DNA of 64,000 nucleotides from Ianthella basta (lineage: Eukaryota > Porifera > Demospongiae > Verongiida > Ianthellidae): contig OZ025874.1 in NCBI GenBank assembly GCA_964019415.1, positions 3,974,696-4,038,695 on the forward strand, written 5' to 3'. This document shows, in pieces, positions 23,358-36,599 of the stretch; the first letter of the stretch is position 1; each line of letters opens with the position of its first letter. Position numbers and translations under genes: made by a program. Under the pieces are notes generated by a model. That model was not told the DNA's origin and did not search any database. It saw only the letters and a list, made by a program, of their open reading frames with translations.

Positions 23358-26300
23358 TGTTTGTGTGTGTGTATGCTGTGTGCATGTGGGACTATGCATG
23401 TGTAAGGGTGTATAGGTGTTAAAGTATGTGCCCACTTGAGAATGTCTGCGTGTGTTCAAGTGTACTAGTGTGTGCTACATGTGTGCAAGGGTGTAAAGGT
23501 GTGAAGAGTGTCTAAGAAGTTGGAATATGTCTGCAATCAATAGTTAGTGTTCTGTTCTGCTTGTGTACATAGTGCTACTGTGGATGTGTTTGTACCTTCT
23601 TTCTTGCATTCATACCAATGCATGTGGCTGTCACTATGTGACCATGCTGTTTTATTGAAGCACTTAACAACATAGTTTTAGATGCTGTCAACCTATTACA
23701 TAGCACTACACTGTCTACGCTCACAAACATGTATTTACTTTTCACTCGTGCATGGGGTCTATGTGTACCCTAGTTCCTGGCAGTATTAGGTACACCAATC
23801 CCTGTATGTGGCAGCACAGTAAACACGTGCACACAATGGTGCATTAATAGTACATACATTTGACTGGGCGAGATGTCTACCATTGTAATTTGACCCCTGC
23901 TTGTGATTAAATGGGGCCTAACATGTATGTAAAGGTAACCACCCCATCACCTTGATTCAGGAAGGCGTAAAGTCTCACAACAAATGGGGCCTAACATGTA
24001 TGTAAAGGTTGTACAATGAGAACAAGGGTTTTATCGGATATACACGCCGAGGGTAAAGCCCGAGGCCATGTATATTCCATGAACCTGAGGTCGAATTGTA
24101 TACCCGGTGTGTACCAGAAAGCAACCAATGAAATTCACTTGACAAATTGTTCTCTGGTATCTTTGGATGCATGCTCACTACTACGCCAAACACTCAGTAC
24201 TGTACTGTGTGTATGTGCCATTGCCTGTGTGCAGATTGTTGTCATTTCTGATGTGTTCTCAACAAGTGGGCAATTTGAGTGGATGCTTGGCACATTTTTG
24301 GAGCAGATTGCTACCTGCAGCCAGGACGATGTCCCATCCTATGCTGCCCTAGTGTACGGCATACTCAAGTGTACAGCTGTGGAGAGAACTGTGAGTTCCG
24401 AGGTCCCATCTAGGTACTGGCAGTACAACCTACCTACACTGTCTTCATGGTTACTTTCCAGCACAGATAGGTCACCATTCCTTGCCTCCTTCTGTTTACA
24501 TGATGCTTTACTGCATTAATGTGGTTCCAGTTGTGGTACGGGGGGCAACGTATCATCTCCAGTGCCATAATCATGATCATAGCTACTGCATAAGGAGAAG
24601 TCTGCGGAAGAAACGTGTAAACCTTTTGAAGAGACCACAGAAGTCTTCTCACTTGCCTACTCTTTGACCACCACAGGTTGCTCCTGTGTCTGAAACAGTA
24701 GCAAAGATCATTGATGAAGCTCTCACAGCTGAAAGCAATGTCATTCAGGTTAGACCAAATAGGTTCTATTAGTGTATTCCGGTGTACTAACTGTGCCTTT
24801 AGTCATAGTTGTCTATGCTTTATACTGCATTACTGTGGTTCTAGTTGGTGTACGGGGGCAACTTGAATGTATGCTGAGCTATGAATGCACTGCCATTGTA
24901 CTGTATCATTAGGTTTTCATGATTCTTTTCTAAGCAGGAACCCACCGTACTGCTTGAATGTACTGTGTACAGTACTAATGATTGCGATGCATAGATTAGT
25001 CTCATACACATTACCTGCAAGATGTACATTTGAGAGTATGTAGATTATGTATTTACAGGAAGTCTTCTATTGTCTCTGGTCCTCCCTGTGCCCTTGTGTA
25101 GCTTGCTTGTCTCCAGGGCTTGCTGTATATCTTGGAGGACTCAAGTAGCTCTGTTGCTCCTCTTGTCAGTGCTGCACTCTGCCGATATCTCAACAAGAAC
25201 CTCACACCAGATGCATTTAACCAGGTGTCCCAATATCATGTGACTGTCATGTGGTCTGTTGTCATGGCGATGGTTGAACTTCACTTGCATCATATGAAAG
25301 ATGGCAACGACTTTGCCAATCACATCCTAAGGGTTGCCTTTGGCTACCTAAAGCAGAGCTCTCAGCTAAGTGACTCTGTATTGAAGGCATTCTGTGAGGG
25401 CATGGAGAGGCTGATGTTGAAATACATTGTGACAAATGAAGACAAGCAGCGTCTCAGTAATGTGGCAGCAAATAGGTGTGTATGTGCATGTGCATTGAAG
25501 GTGCAGTGTTAAGATGTACATAGATCTGTGTATGTAATGTACAGTCTGAGTTGGTAGTAACCCAGCTAGTGTCACTTCACCACAGTCATGTACGTAAGTG
25601 TTTGCGACAGGCTTTTGAAGCCCACTTCTATTGTATTAGGCAGTGAAGATAATATATTTCCTCCTTTTTGGTTCCTGCTTGTGGTGGCACGTGGCTCTGA
25701 GTTTGTGTTCTGTAAAAGTGCAGAAACTAGAAAATATTGAAATTTGTCCCGTATAAACTTACAGTATGCCGAAAAGGTAGGGATGTGAACACAGGTGAAC
25801 ACAACTTGCATTGTGTTGTGATGGTGGGGGCTAAATGTTATGCAGAACACATTTCTAACTAAGTGTTGAGTTGTGTACCATTTTAAGGCTTTGATATCTT
25901 TTGCAGTCATCTCATTACCACTCCTAACTGCCCACTGCCTTAGCTTGGGAACCCATAGCAGAGGACATCCATTCACCTATTCTCCTATAGCCAAACTTCT
26001 GTTTAGGCTGTAAGGAGTAACAATGTGTTCTCCCTGGTAATGGCTGTTTATCTGACATTGTTTGTGGCTGTCGAATACTGTTGGCTGCTTGCAACAAATC
26101 AGTTGAAAAATTGTACTTTTGTGGTAATTAGGTGCCAGATGCTCACCCAATGGCCTGAATTGTGTTCAACAGCCGTATAATGAGTCACACAAGCTGTCTC
26201 CGTAAACATGCTTGTCTGTTGTTGGTCTTTATAATGGGCTAATACAGTTCTGGCAAGCAACTGAATATGGCTGGCAACTTGGTGCAGCTGGTACAAATAA

Positions 26301-26574
26301 CCATGCATGGCCGCACCAATGGTTGAACCCACAGAGTGAGGTTCTCTCTATTGACCCAGTCTTGTGCCCAAGCACCCAAGGATCACCTAGCACAAGTGTT
26401 TCACCACTATCAATGGAAATTTGAAAGTTGCTTGACACCACATGCCCGTTCATCCACATCAATCGTGGGTTGATCATCCTTTTACACTTTCTTCTTGTGA
26501 ACAAATAAGAATGAAGAGTTCCTTGTGTAGCCATGTACTGTAGGTGTAATGTTCTGCCATTACTGGTCACTGTT

Positions 26575-26611
<37 letters not shown>

Positions 26612-28555
26612 ACAAGAATGGGACGGTCTCCTCTGTAAAACAGCAGGACAACAAGAGTTCCTCAAATATGGGGGTGCTGGTGGTCTGGAGCTGAAGCACA
26701 CGATTCAAGATCCATGATTATGGGATGTTTCTGGTTCAACCTCAAGCCCAGGCCATGGCAGAGAGGTTTTCAGTGGCAGCACCCTTCTGACAACAAACAG
26801 CCCCACTGAACAAATAAAAAAAACTGAGTTACTGTATGCGTGTCTGTGTTGTTTGTACTGTATATGTGTTGTGGGTGCCTGGAAGAGTAGCCTTCTGGCT
26901 AAAGGTTCCTCACATTAAATAAGATTAATTAGTATTATTATAAATAAGATCAACTATAAAAAATAGATAGCCTGTACGTAGGTGTTTGCATGTATTGGAC
27001 GTGGTGGTTATTAGCAATTGGCTATGTGGGTGCTCAGCAAGACGGCCACCTCCACTTTGCCCGTACTTACCAATGTTCTTGTATAGCCTGTATCTGGAAG
27101 TGAAACTGTTCTGCTGTAGTTAACTCTGCATTCATATAGTTGATACTGGAAGTGATGCATTCAGCTAAAGTGTAGATAATATGGCACCCTTCCTCTCCCC
27201 TCCCCCTCCCCACCCACTTGCCTCTCACACAGATTGCAGGTGTGTCCTCTAAGCCAAGCGCCCTCCTACCTCCGCCTCCTGCTTGTGTGCATGTACAGTG
27301 GTGAAGCAGGGGAGGCCATCAGCGGTATCAAACTGGACAATGAGGACTTGGTCAATCTGTACATCAGGGAGGTGATCACCGCCATACTAGAGAGGTGTGT
27401 ACCTATGCCTTTATTGAGGGGTAGGGAGATGAGAGAGATCATTGTATTTATGAATTAGGGGGTTACGTAAGGGAGTAATTAATCTTTGAGAGATCCCCTC
27501 TCACTATTGCTTAAGGCTTTGTACTTGCTTTGCTGTAGCTATCCACGTGCATGACATTCAATATCCTAAGCTACTCTTCTGCTATGCCATTGTGACTGTG
27601 GATTGTGTTTGTTTTGATTATTAATGGATGATACGTGCTATGTACATAGATGTGCTGTATATGGCATTGTGTGTGTTTGTAGAGGAGCCTAAACCCATTC
27701 ACTCAATAGACTCCCTTTATGAGCCCTCCTGCACTCATACAGTAAGTCAGTAGTATCATATGGACTCAGCCAAACAAACATCCAACTCCAGTACCAATTT
27801 TATATCACTGTGAATGAGAGATTATAGCTGCATTCATTTTAAATAATCTACAGTTAAAGCTTCTAATATCACCATTGCCTTACAGTAGCTAGTTTCACTT
27901 ATATCCTTTTCGTTGTTAGTCTGTATGTCTGTCTGTCCATACACGTACACATCCTCTCCCTTTTGCCTATGCTTGCGCCTTCAGGTTCAGAAAGAGTACT
28001 CTTGCTCAGGCCAACATGCTAGTGTCTGTGCTGCCCACCGTGCTGGTTGACTTCCTCACGCCCACCGACACCATCAGCACTGTCATCCATGAGATGCTGT
28101 CACCCCATCAAATACATTTCGTACAGTGTGCAGAGCTTATGTCCAAAGTGAGTGGGCGGCAATGATATTGGCTTTATTAGTGACTGTAGAGAGCTATATC
28201 TGAGTAGAGTGTCACACCTTGCAGTACAGTGCAGGCCCTGTGGACAACGTATGGTATGGCAGAAAAATTGAACAGAAATGAACTGTTAATGTAGACAATT
28301 GTTGAGTTCTGCTCTAGCGATTACACTTGCATGTGGCTGTTCTTGGACAAGGTGTACTTTTATGCGATTTGTTTATGAGCATCCTCTGAAGTGGTGGTCC
28401 AGTACGTGTATGTAGTTGACACGCTATGTCTCCCAAACTCTATTCTGTAGTCCTTTGAGTTGCTGATTGCTCTGGATCAAATGCCACTAATCACAGAATG
28501 GACATTGTTGTCAATAACCAGTTTTACTCAAAGGTGACACATCTCATTCCTCTTG

Positions 28556-28593
<38 letters not shown>

Positions 28594-28657
28594 AGCACAC
28601 ACACGCACACACAAGCACACACTCACTCACATGCACACGCACACACACACACACACA

Positions 28658-28724
<67 letters not shown>

Positions 28725-29428
28725 ATACACACACACACATGCACACACATGCACACTGGTTGCAGCAAGACCTAGGCTCCTGCCATATAGGCAGGTTAGG
28801 TCAGTGAATTGCAGCACCACACACACACATGAACGCATTCATACACACAAGCACACACATGCGCGTACACATACGTACGTGTACACACACAAGAACAGCA
28901 GTTAATGCATACCTTCAGACCTTCTTCCCACCCTTCCCCTTTGTAGAACGCCTGTTTCCCTTGCCATATGGTCCGTCCTTTGTCTCTTACTGTCTTCTGC
29001 AAGCAGTAAGGAACTCAGAGCATTGTATCTTTGCTCCACACACTGTAACTCACTAATACAGCATTGAATTGTTACAAGTTTGTAGCCATTGCCATGGTCA
29101 GGAGCACATCCTGCCTAACCTATTAGCTGTATTGTGCAGTGGGGGTTGGATTAGCAAGCGACGGTCGATGTATTAATGCACAATTGTTAATGCAAGAACA
29201 GCACTGTGTATTCCTTAGCTGTGTATTCCCAGCTTGCCTGTAGTGGCTAGTCGAGAGCACACGGATATTGAGAGCTCAGAGGTGTTCTGCGATATATTGA
29301 GAAAGTGTGTGTCTCACTTTTACAAGCACCAGTGCAGCTCGGAGGAGGACAAGGAAAGATTCCTTCACTGCTTTGATGGCTTGGCACACCAGTCAGTGCA
29401 CAGAATTATAACGAGGGCTTGTCAGTAG
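16319..29428 (+). CDS. HTT: Huntingtin C-terminal half, 5'-truncated duplicate (copy 2)
   Basis: Exons: 16319-16408 (cut by the breakpoint), 16667-16783, 17032-17217, 17953-18106, 18941-19182, 19248-19982, 20338-20603, 20761-20829, 21014-21487, 21863-22122, 22299-22452, 22892-23077, 24235-24390, 24677-24748, 25102-25475, 27233-27394, 27985-28147, 28451-28533, 28947-29005, 29244-29428. All AG/GT borders and phases agree except one: the exon ending at 19982 is phase 0, while the next reads open only in the frame that needs phase 1. About 1,390 codons. Landmarks against human HTT are LWRWAAGLSAILRM (LWISGILAILRV), SLDWLIAMARQLC (DWYVHLVKSQC), LGWLTRQQFEECW (LGWTSRTQFEETW) and RLGRKLS (RFGRKLS). 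The N-terminal half is absent. ATG 16319-16321 comes from the spacer and is in frame, so a C-terminal fragment could be made if transcribed. It may equally be a non-expressed partial duplicate or an assembly artefact. Confidence 0.88.
17218..18940 (+). other. HTT copy 2 introns around exon 17953-18106
   Basis: Two introns, 17218-17952 and 18107-18940. The first has a short TG tract (about 17268-17293) and nothing else recognisable. The second contains the inverted-repeat element at 18184-18322. No protein-like ORF is supported. Confidence 0.65.
18184..18322. mobile_element. MITE-like inverted-repeat element in HTT intron
   Basis: About 140 bp whose ends are imperfect inverted repeats of about 24 bp (ATGTCA..TCCTGAT.AGCAATTCAA on the left, its complement on the right). 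No target duplication was resolved. Only one copy of this intron is in the window, so an empty site cannot be compared. Confidence 0.5.
20107..20124. repeat. G18 homopolymer in HTT intron
   Basis: Run of 18 G in the intron between the exons ending at 19982 and starting at 20338, the same intron that shows a phase conflict. Long G runs are error-prone in sequencing and can form G-quadruplexes. Confidence 0.9.
21776..21862. repeat. (AC)n tract forming a splice acceptor
   Basis: About 86 bp of AC repeat whose last CAG is the acceptor of HTT exon 21863-22122. There is no conventional polypyrimidine tract next to the AG. It is the complement of the (TG)n that follows the same exon. Confidence 0.93.
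22123..22210. repeat. (TG)n tract forming a splice donor
   Basis: About 88 bp of TG repeat that starts at the GT donor of HTT exon 21863-22122. As RNA, (UG)n is a binding site class for TDP-43 and CELF proteins and can pair with the upstream (AC)n. Confidence 0.93.
23242..23355. repeat. G13 run and (TG)n microsatellite in HTT copy 2 intron
   Basis: A run of 13 G at 23242-23254 is followed, after GCTTCAGTCTGTCTG, by a TG tract. The GCTTCAGTCTG segment is identical to the first bases of the window, so alignment of copy 1 with copy 2 starts here. Where the duplication ends on the left of copy 1 cannot be seen. Confidence 0.85.
28557..28756. repeat. (CA)n compound microsatellite in HTT copy 2 intron
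   Basis: Homologue of 5206-5377 with a longer and purer CA core. The ORFs across it are repeat artefacts. Confidence 0.9.
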
Positions 29429-29451
29429 TTGAATGCACAGAACCTGTGCAT

Positions 29452-29457
29452 AATAAA
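29452..29457 (+). terminator. Poly(A) signal of HTT copy 2
   Basis: AATAAA, 23 bases after the stop codon, matching copy 1. Confidence 0.55.
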
Positions 29458-30067
29458 TGCAAAATTATTGATTAGTAATTCTAAGAAATATTGTAGCACA
29501 ATGATTACTTAATACATACATTACTTACATGTGTGTGGCATGCTTGTAGTTATAAGACTAAGGACTTTTGCTTTAATTGCAATTGGTTGTACTCTATATT
29601 TTTGTACCAGTTAGTGATCACAGTATTAGCCAACAATAGTACGTGATTAATAAATGTATAACAGTAATAATTATGCTTATAATTGCATAATGTTGCATCC
29701 AATTCCAACTTGCGTCATTAGTCCTGACATTCTGCAACTTTCAATGCCTGCAGCAGTTATGGTGTTTTCTGTCATCAACTGCATGGCATGTGGAAACACT
29801 CATTATTGTAATTATCAATGCAATGTGCAAACTGTACAATACGTACATGCAGTCATGTGTTATATGGTGATGTTTGTGCTTGTAGCATGCACATATATAT
29901 GCATGCAAGCACATGCAAGTAATTATTAAGTATATGAAACTGCATGTGTGTGATGGCACTTGCACATGCAATTGTATATAAAATTAATAATAATATTATA
30001 ATAACTTTAAGGATTCATGAGTAGATTATAAAGATGAAGTGAGGGCTTCTCAGCTGGCTCAGGCATC

Positions 30068-30265
30068 AGAAAGGGTTGGTTCTCTAATACCAGCTTCACA
30101 ACAGGGTTGAAAACCTTGCCGACGTTTCCACCAGATGCTCTGGTCTTCTTCAAGGCGAAGATCTTTGCCCCCGTCTGCAAGGTTTTCAACCCTGTTGTGA
30201 AGCTGGTATTAGAGAATATGGTATGGAAATAGCTGAGTTGGTATTAGAGAACCAACCCTTTCAGA
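30068..30265. repeat. Long inverted repeat, second copy
   Basis: Counterpart of 6687-6872. The central palindrome has changed at several bases. One pair changed from T-A to C-G on both sides, which keeps the pairing. The other changes give a wobble and a mismatch. Confidence 0.72.
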
Positions 30266-31000
30266 TTATAAAGAGTTACTATAGTCCATTGCAATTGCAT
30301 GTGTGAGCTCCCTATTCTTCTCCCCTATTCTGTTCGAATCTGCTTAATTCCTTATTATGTTTCCCTGATAGGAGCTAGTGAATATATATATACATCACCT
30401 GCACATGTGTATCGTATCAGTTCCATGAACTCTAATTAGGTCATATCTGGTGTGAGGGCGTATGCCTGCTTGACTGGCAATTGTGCAAAGTGTTAAGGTG
30501 AGCCAGAGCTGGAGCAAGCCTGCAGCTGACAAAATGGTTTATGTTTGCAAATGGCTATAGCTAGCTGTAATAAAATCCTTGAGCATGCGAATTGTATGTT
30601 GTTGCATCCTAGCTACCCCTTTATACAGTAGTCCTGACATTCGATCTGCAACATGCTTTGTACTGGTAAGTAGTTCTTCTATCAACTGCCACAATTGCAC
30701 CATTTGCACTTGTAATGCATGGTTCTTGTCCTCAATTTGCAACCTCTGTTGCAATTGGTGCATGATATTGCAGCATGTGCTAGCATGCATGTGAAATGGC
30801 ATTGCATGCAAGTCAACTGTGTGTGGTGGTGTTTGCATGTGGCCTTGGTGCACATGTAGATGCATATGGGATAGTAGCTCTAGTTTTGCAATCAATTATG
30901 TAGCACAGAATATACTGCTGTAATGTATAATAGTGATGTTCTGGAGGCTCATTGCTATTTATGCTGTTCAATACAGGCGAATAGATCATCAACAACTGAT

Positions 31001-31043
31001 TGCAGGATGTTTCAGCCATGTACGTAGGCATTCGTCAGCTGCA
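31001..31043 (-). ncRNA. Hammerhead-like motif, second copy
   Basis: Identical in its 43 bases to 7598-7640, including both TGCAG/CTGCA flanks, CTGACGA and GAAAC. Identity may only reflect the recent duplication. Confidence 0.3.
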
Positions 31044-31399
31044 TAATATTATACAAAACTGAGAAATGTGTAGCGTGGGACCAGTGAATATACAGTATGT
31101 GATAGTGACCAATCAAATTCTAAAGCTCTATAAAACTAGTGTGTTTGACCAATGAAAATGCCAAATTTTGTGTATAATATAAGATAAGGTACAACCAATA
31201 AAATTGCAGATTATGTGCATGGGGGTACAACCAATCAAATTACATACTTCTGTGTAGAGGGGGTGACCAATAAAAGGAAAATGGAGGTAATTAAGTGTAT
31301 GTAGGTGTATGTGTGAACACAAACATAAGACAATATAAATAAACAAATTGCACTTAAATAATTAAACAGTCTTAGGTAGGGTGTATGGAGTGTGTGTTT

Positions 31400-32231
31400 A
31401 GTGGTTCCATACCATGGAGAGTAGGAGGCCACTGTTGAGGTTCATGTTAGGGGTCCTCTTCCAGATATTGATGGCTCCTGCCGTCCTCTGACAGAACCCC
31501 GCTTCCTTTCGCCTCTTGGTGGCTTCTCCCCAGTTATTGCAGTAGTTGGTCTTTTGTACATGAACTGCAATACCATTGTTTGGGTCTCTCTCTGTTACAG
31601 TACTGCTTCTTTGTGCTCACTCAGTCTATCTTTCAGGGTCCTCTTGGTTTCCCCAGCATACACTTCTTCAAACTTACTACAGGGATCTCATACACCACTC
31701 CTGTCTGCTTCCCTTTGGGAATTCTTGAGTTCACTTTCGCCACAGTCATGTCTTAGAGTTCTCATTGGCTTGAGGCTTCACTCGGAGCGAGGCACATATA
31801 CCTTCTCCATTTTTTCACTTAGACCATTGACGTAGGCAGTGCACAGTACCTTCGGGGTCTCTTCCACTCTTTACTCACTGAGGGCTCAGAGACAGGGGAG
31901 GGTGGGCTGAGAGGGTCTTCTTAATCAAGGCCTCTGGGAAACCATTTGCCTGGAATACCGGGGTTAGGTGGTCTGTTTCTTCCTTCTTCTTGGAGGAATG
32001 GCAGGTGTTGTGTGCTCTATCCCTCATGCACCTCAGGACTCCCGTCACCATTCTTCAGTAATGATGGGTGTGGATGGGGACATACCTCTCAGTATGGGTG
32101 GGCTTCCAGTACACTGAAGTCACTAACTTCTCTGCCTCTTTGGTGACCAGGACATCAAAGAAAGGGAGCCTGTCATCCTTCTCCTCTTCAGCCGTGAACT
32201 GGATGCTGGGGTGCTGCTGGTTGAGGTGTTG
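31400..32231 (-). mobile_element. Penelope-like retroelement fragment, copy B
   Basis: Counterpart of 7985-8819. Here the RT end reads further in one frame (LPFFDVLVTKEAEKLVTSVY, then WKPTHTERY), because a short deletion restores the frame. The GIY-YIG part and a tail with NGIAVHVQKTNYCNNWGEA are recognisable but interrupted by stops. Non-functional. Confidence 0.8.
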
Positions 32232-32313
32232 GTGAGCATGTGTGTGCTTATGAGTGCATGCACACATATATGTACATACAGTGTGTGTGCGTCACTGTTT
32301 GTGCGCATATGCA

Positions 32314-32334
32314 TGTGTGTGTGTGTGTGTGTGT

Positions 32335-32378
<44 letters not shown>
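32314..32378. repeat. (TG)n microsatellite 3' of subtilase B
   Basis: About 65 bp, against 362 bp at the homologous site of copy A. Confidence 0.9.
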
Positions 32379-32379
<1 letters not shown>

Positions 32380-32668
32380 TGCGTGTTATATTCACCCAGT
32401 TCTGTGCTGACTGGTGAAGTGTGTTTATTTTGTTTAGTAATATTTATTCTGTATAACTTGTGATCATGAGGTCTGATTGATGTTTAAGTCTTCTAATTAA
32501 ATTTTCAATCTCCTGCAAGCAAATTAACCATAGTGTAGTAATGAATGAAAGAATTCTGAAAAGAAATAAATTACTTCACACATTCTAAAATCTTAAACTT
32601 ATAGAAACGACTAAAATGTAATCTATTTACAGTGTTATAATTTGAAGTTATATGATTACATTCCTTGC

Positions 32669-35395
32669 TCAGCGCCAGTAAGCAGTGAGGTATCCAGGAT
32701 CGGCATGCTTTTGGATGACAGGTGTCAAGGCAACCGCATGATACTTGCTTTCCTGGAGGGCAGTGTTGGAATAGTAGAAGTTGTAGCGGTCGAACACCAA
32801 GTCAATGCGAAACTGGTCATTTCCAAAGCGATCATTGCTGAATACAGCTGCATATCGTGCATCCCCATCGGGCAAGATCTCATAGCTGAGGTCAGTAACA
32901 AAGCTGTTCTGGTACAGTCTGCGATCATCAATCCTCTGTTGAAGATCACCAAGACCAAGTCCCCACTCAAAGGAAGTAGGGGTATCCTTCTGATAGATTG
33001 TGTAGATTCGAGAGCCGGAGTCCGCTTGGCTGAAACGGATGCACACTGGATAGTACTTCTTTTCGTTCATCTCTTCCGCTTCTTTGAGCCACTCCTGAGA
33101 GGACTTGTCCAGGGATACAATCCGAACATCGCTGGCAGGCTCAAAACAAGTAACATGTTTACTTGTTCATTCTTGCTGTAAGCTGCCATTGCCTTCAACT
33201 GCAAGTAAGCTGGTTGATTTCGGATGTAGTAGTCAGCATTTTGGATGGTCAAATCACTGTATACATAGTACTGAGCAGCCTCACTGGTTCCAACGAACTT
33301 GTACACTATGGTGAAGTACTGGTGTCCGCGGAAGGTGTAAGCATTAATGTTCACTGGAGCATAGCCCGCTGCCTTCCATCCATCTACATTCTGAACAAAG
33401 TTAGTCCCCAGGACTGCTTCTACCGCTCGACTTCCTGTTTGTGGGAGGGGAGTGGTGGGGGGCAGGGTGGGGACTGTAGTGTCGGTGGTAGGTTGTGGTG
33501 TATTGGGGGTCTGAGTAGGTTCAGTGGATGGAGTAGTTGTACTGGCGGATGTGGTTAGGGGCTGGGTGGTGGTTGGAGCTTTGGTACAGGAGACACAGGT
33601 TCCTACACGAATGACAATATTAAGGTTAACCCAGATAAACAGTGTATTATCTGTAGATGATAAGTATACACTATTACCAGATAGGTAGTGAGAGAGATAA
33701 TACCAGATAGATAGTGTATTATCTCTCATCATTTCTTCGGAATGTTAGTTACATGATAACAGCTTGTCTAACAAAGCACATTGTTTAGAGATGTGCATGC
33801 TGTATGTATTAGTGTGCTGTTGTATCCAAGATGCAGTATGCAGCCTAACCCAGTATCTGAGTGTCAGCCATGTCTCATGTACCTCCTTGGCCGGTGTAAA
33901 CGAGTAGGTTGGGAGTCTCGCTTGCGGCAGAGGGTGAAAGGACACCGAAGTCCAGCACACCAGAAGTGGCCCTTGCTCGCATTGTGTCTCTCACACACCG
34001 AAGGTTGCAGTTTGGGTTCTCCTGAAGTATCAGAGCCGCTGCTCCAGCTGCAATGGGTGTTGCCATGGAAGTGCCACTCATGGACACCAGCCTATCATCA
34101 GAGAGATGGTAAGCTGAACGTATCCACTGACCGGGAGCAAAGATATCCACGCACTTGCCATAGTTGGTACCAGGACTCGTTGAACTACTGGAAAACCAAT
34201 AAAGTTGGTCTCCTCTTTCCTGAGTACCGCCGACTGTGAGTGCATGTGATGAAGATGACGGTGAGTAGTCGCAGGCATCGAGTCGGAAGTTCCCAGCAGC
34301 AACAACAGGAACAACTCCTGCTTCTGATGCAATTTTCAGTGCTTGTTCAACCCCGTCTGACTTTGGGCCAATGAGGGACATGGAGATGATGGTTGGACGT
34401 CCACTGCTCTTCCTCCTGTTTGTAACGTGATTAATTCCTGCAATAACTCCTGCGAATGATCCTCCGTTTTGGCAGTTGAGCACCCGAATGCTGTAGATGT
34501 TGGCCTCATAAGCCACCCCAGTTATCTTTCCAGCTGCCAAGCCAGCACAGTGGGTTCCATGACCATGGCAATCTTCACCTTTGCCATTGAAGTCGTCATA
34601 CCCCCCAAATTGAGCCCTCCCTCCGAAGACCTGATGTGAGTATCTGATGCCCGAGTCAAGAACGTATATGTCCACCCCTCTACCAGTGTATTTGGAGCTG
34701 AACCTGTTGTCCAAGGGCTGATGACGCTGATCAATTCTGTCCAAATGCCATCCTAGTTCAATGGGATATGTAGTGACAGTGCCTTGAATTTCGTAGTCTG
34801 GCTCTACAAATGACACCTCATCAATTTCAAGAATCTGCAAGAGTGAATGTGAAATGATTAGGTGTTAAAATATTGCACTTTACACATTACACTTTTTCAG
34901 CATGCAGACTTTGTATTATTATTATATGGGTTACTTGTAAGTCTTATCTATTTTTACCATAAACTAGATGTAGAATAGAGGAGTGTATTGCTATTACCAT
35001 AAAGCTGCTATTGCTTAGATGCAGATGAAGTATACATACACATAGTGCCATACCTGCTTTAGAGCTGCTTCGTTTAGGTCCACTTCATATCCAATGCCAA
35101 TGTGGTTGTGTGAGTGCACAAGAGGAGATGTTTCTCCTGCGGCAATTTGAAATGAGTTGCTGTACACTTTCAGGAATTCCACCAGTTTCCCTGAACTAAC
35201 ACCGCCTGCTTCTGTCTCATTCTTCTCTTTCGTAATCACCAGGTATTTTCCCGTTTTAGTCCACTGCACTTCTTCATAGTCGATGAAGCGGCGTAACTTG
35301 GCATGCTCAATGGGCAAACTAACGGTCAGCCCTATCAAAGCAGCACAGATTGTCCAAGAGAGGATCTTTGATTTCCGCTGCATCTTTGTTGACAT
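32669..35395 (-). pseudogene. Secreted subtilase with C-terminal repeats, copy B, frameshifted in exon 3
   Basis: Exons: 35395-35054, 34834-33883, 33602-32669. Exons 1 and 2 are intact, with signal peptide, I9 propeptide and the full Asp/His/Ser triad (YVLDSG, GHGTHCAG, SGTSMATP). Exon 3 is 934 bases instead of 935: an A5 run of the other copies is A4 at 33143-33146. The frame then ends at 33069-33067, giving about 609 aa instead of 742. The product would keep the whole protease domain, the linker and part of the repeat domain. It may therefore still be an active enzyme with a shortened C-terminus, and the change is in a homopolymer, so a sequencing error is possible. The first ATG (MSTKMQRKSK) is at 35395; the codon further upstream that could extend it is TTG. 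Confidence 0.85.
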
Positions 35396-35509
35396 CTTCT
35401 GTCTTGTACGTTCTTCCAATGAGTTCTTCTGAATTGTTGATCTTAGTTTCTTGCAATCGATTGCTGAAAGCTGTTGCTCTGACTGCTTCTGTGCTCCTTC
35501 TTATACTTG

Positions 35510-35515
35510 TCAGTT
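35510..35515 (-). promoter_or_regulatory. TATA-like box of subtilase B
   Basis: TATAAG on the - strand, 115 bp before the ATG, in the same context as in copies A and C. Confidence 0.38.
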
Positions 35516-36599
35516 TGTTGCAGAATCATACGCTTTTGCCATATATGATTGTCAGATAACATCTGCGGATGCTGTCACAACGTCTGTGAAGAAGTGCCTT
35601 AGGAATGTTAGAACCTTTTGCACCAGTGGTGGCTTCCTCAGATTGTTTTTCAGTAGGTTTTAGGTCACGACTCCAATAAGCTGTAGGATTTCTTTACTAC
35701 CATAGCTGTAAACACTTTCACTGGCTTGAAAGTGGCCATTTTGATGATTGGGTCTCTTGTGCCAACTGATTGCTAATGTGGTGTAGCTCTTGGTATGCCA
35801 CATACCTCTGGATTGCTTGGTACATGGTACATAATCTAGCTGTGTTACTGGTGATGTTCAGTGTGGGGTTCTGTGAGGCAGTTGGGTGCATGTGAGCATG
35901 GCTTGTTCCACCATTTGTAGCGCCACTATTTAGTGTCAGGAGCAATACTCTGGTACTGCTTAGTACAGGTTGCCAAGTGTCTCTCATTTTGTACACTGAG
36001 GCTGTTCTATGTCAGAGCCTATAAGCAAACAGTAGTGTAGACAAAGTGCTGGCACCCAAAAGAGATGGCTCAATTAGCTGTGAGTTGTACAAGAAATCTA
36101 TAAATTGGGTACCTGGGCAACAGTTTAGTGAGAGCAAGTGCAGCATTGGCACATCCTGCTCTGTTTTAGAGTGTCCTCTTCTATCTGCTCAGTGTCATTT
36201 CTCGCCCAGCACTTGTTCATTATGCCCATACTGTGCAGTTTACTGCTGTATTGCACAGTGCTTTAACATTCATCTCAACAGCTTTAACAGTAACCTGGAC
36301 ATTATTGTGTATACAGACTCTTCAATAGTATACGGCACTAACATTTCAATAGTCCTGTTGTAACATTCGTTCGCTTCTCACTCAAACTCACAAAGGCATC
36401 AGCCTAAATATTATTACTCCATTCACAAATAACTGCAGTACAAACATAGAGTGTATGTGTAGCAGTTCTAAACTACATATATTGGTATATACTGTGTTGG
36501 TAAATCATTAGTGAGCAACATTTGGGCTTGCATGCACCTGCTACTTCAAGAGTATCGAATTACACACACTTCATAGATATAGTGTTACACAGGATGCAT

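Larger units (their letters stand above)
29458..31399. other. HTT copy 2 3' flank, no protein gene
   Basis: Near-identical to 6075-7984 with small indels. It includes the inverted repeat at about 30068-30265 and the hammerhead-like motif at 31001-31043. No supported gene. Confidence 0.7.
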
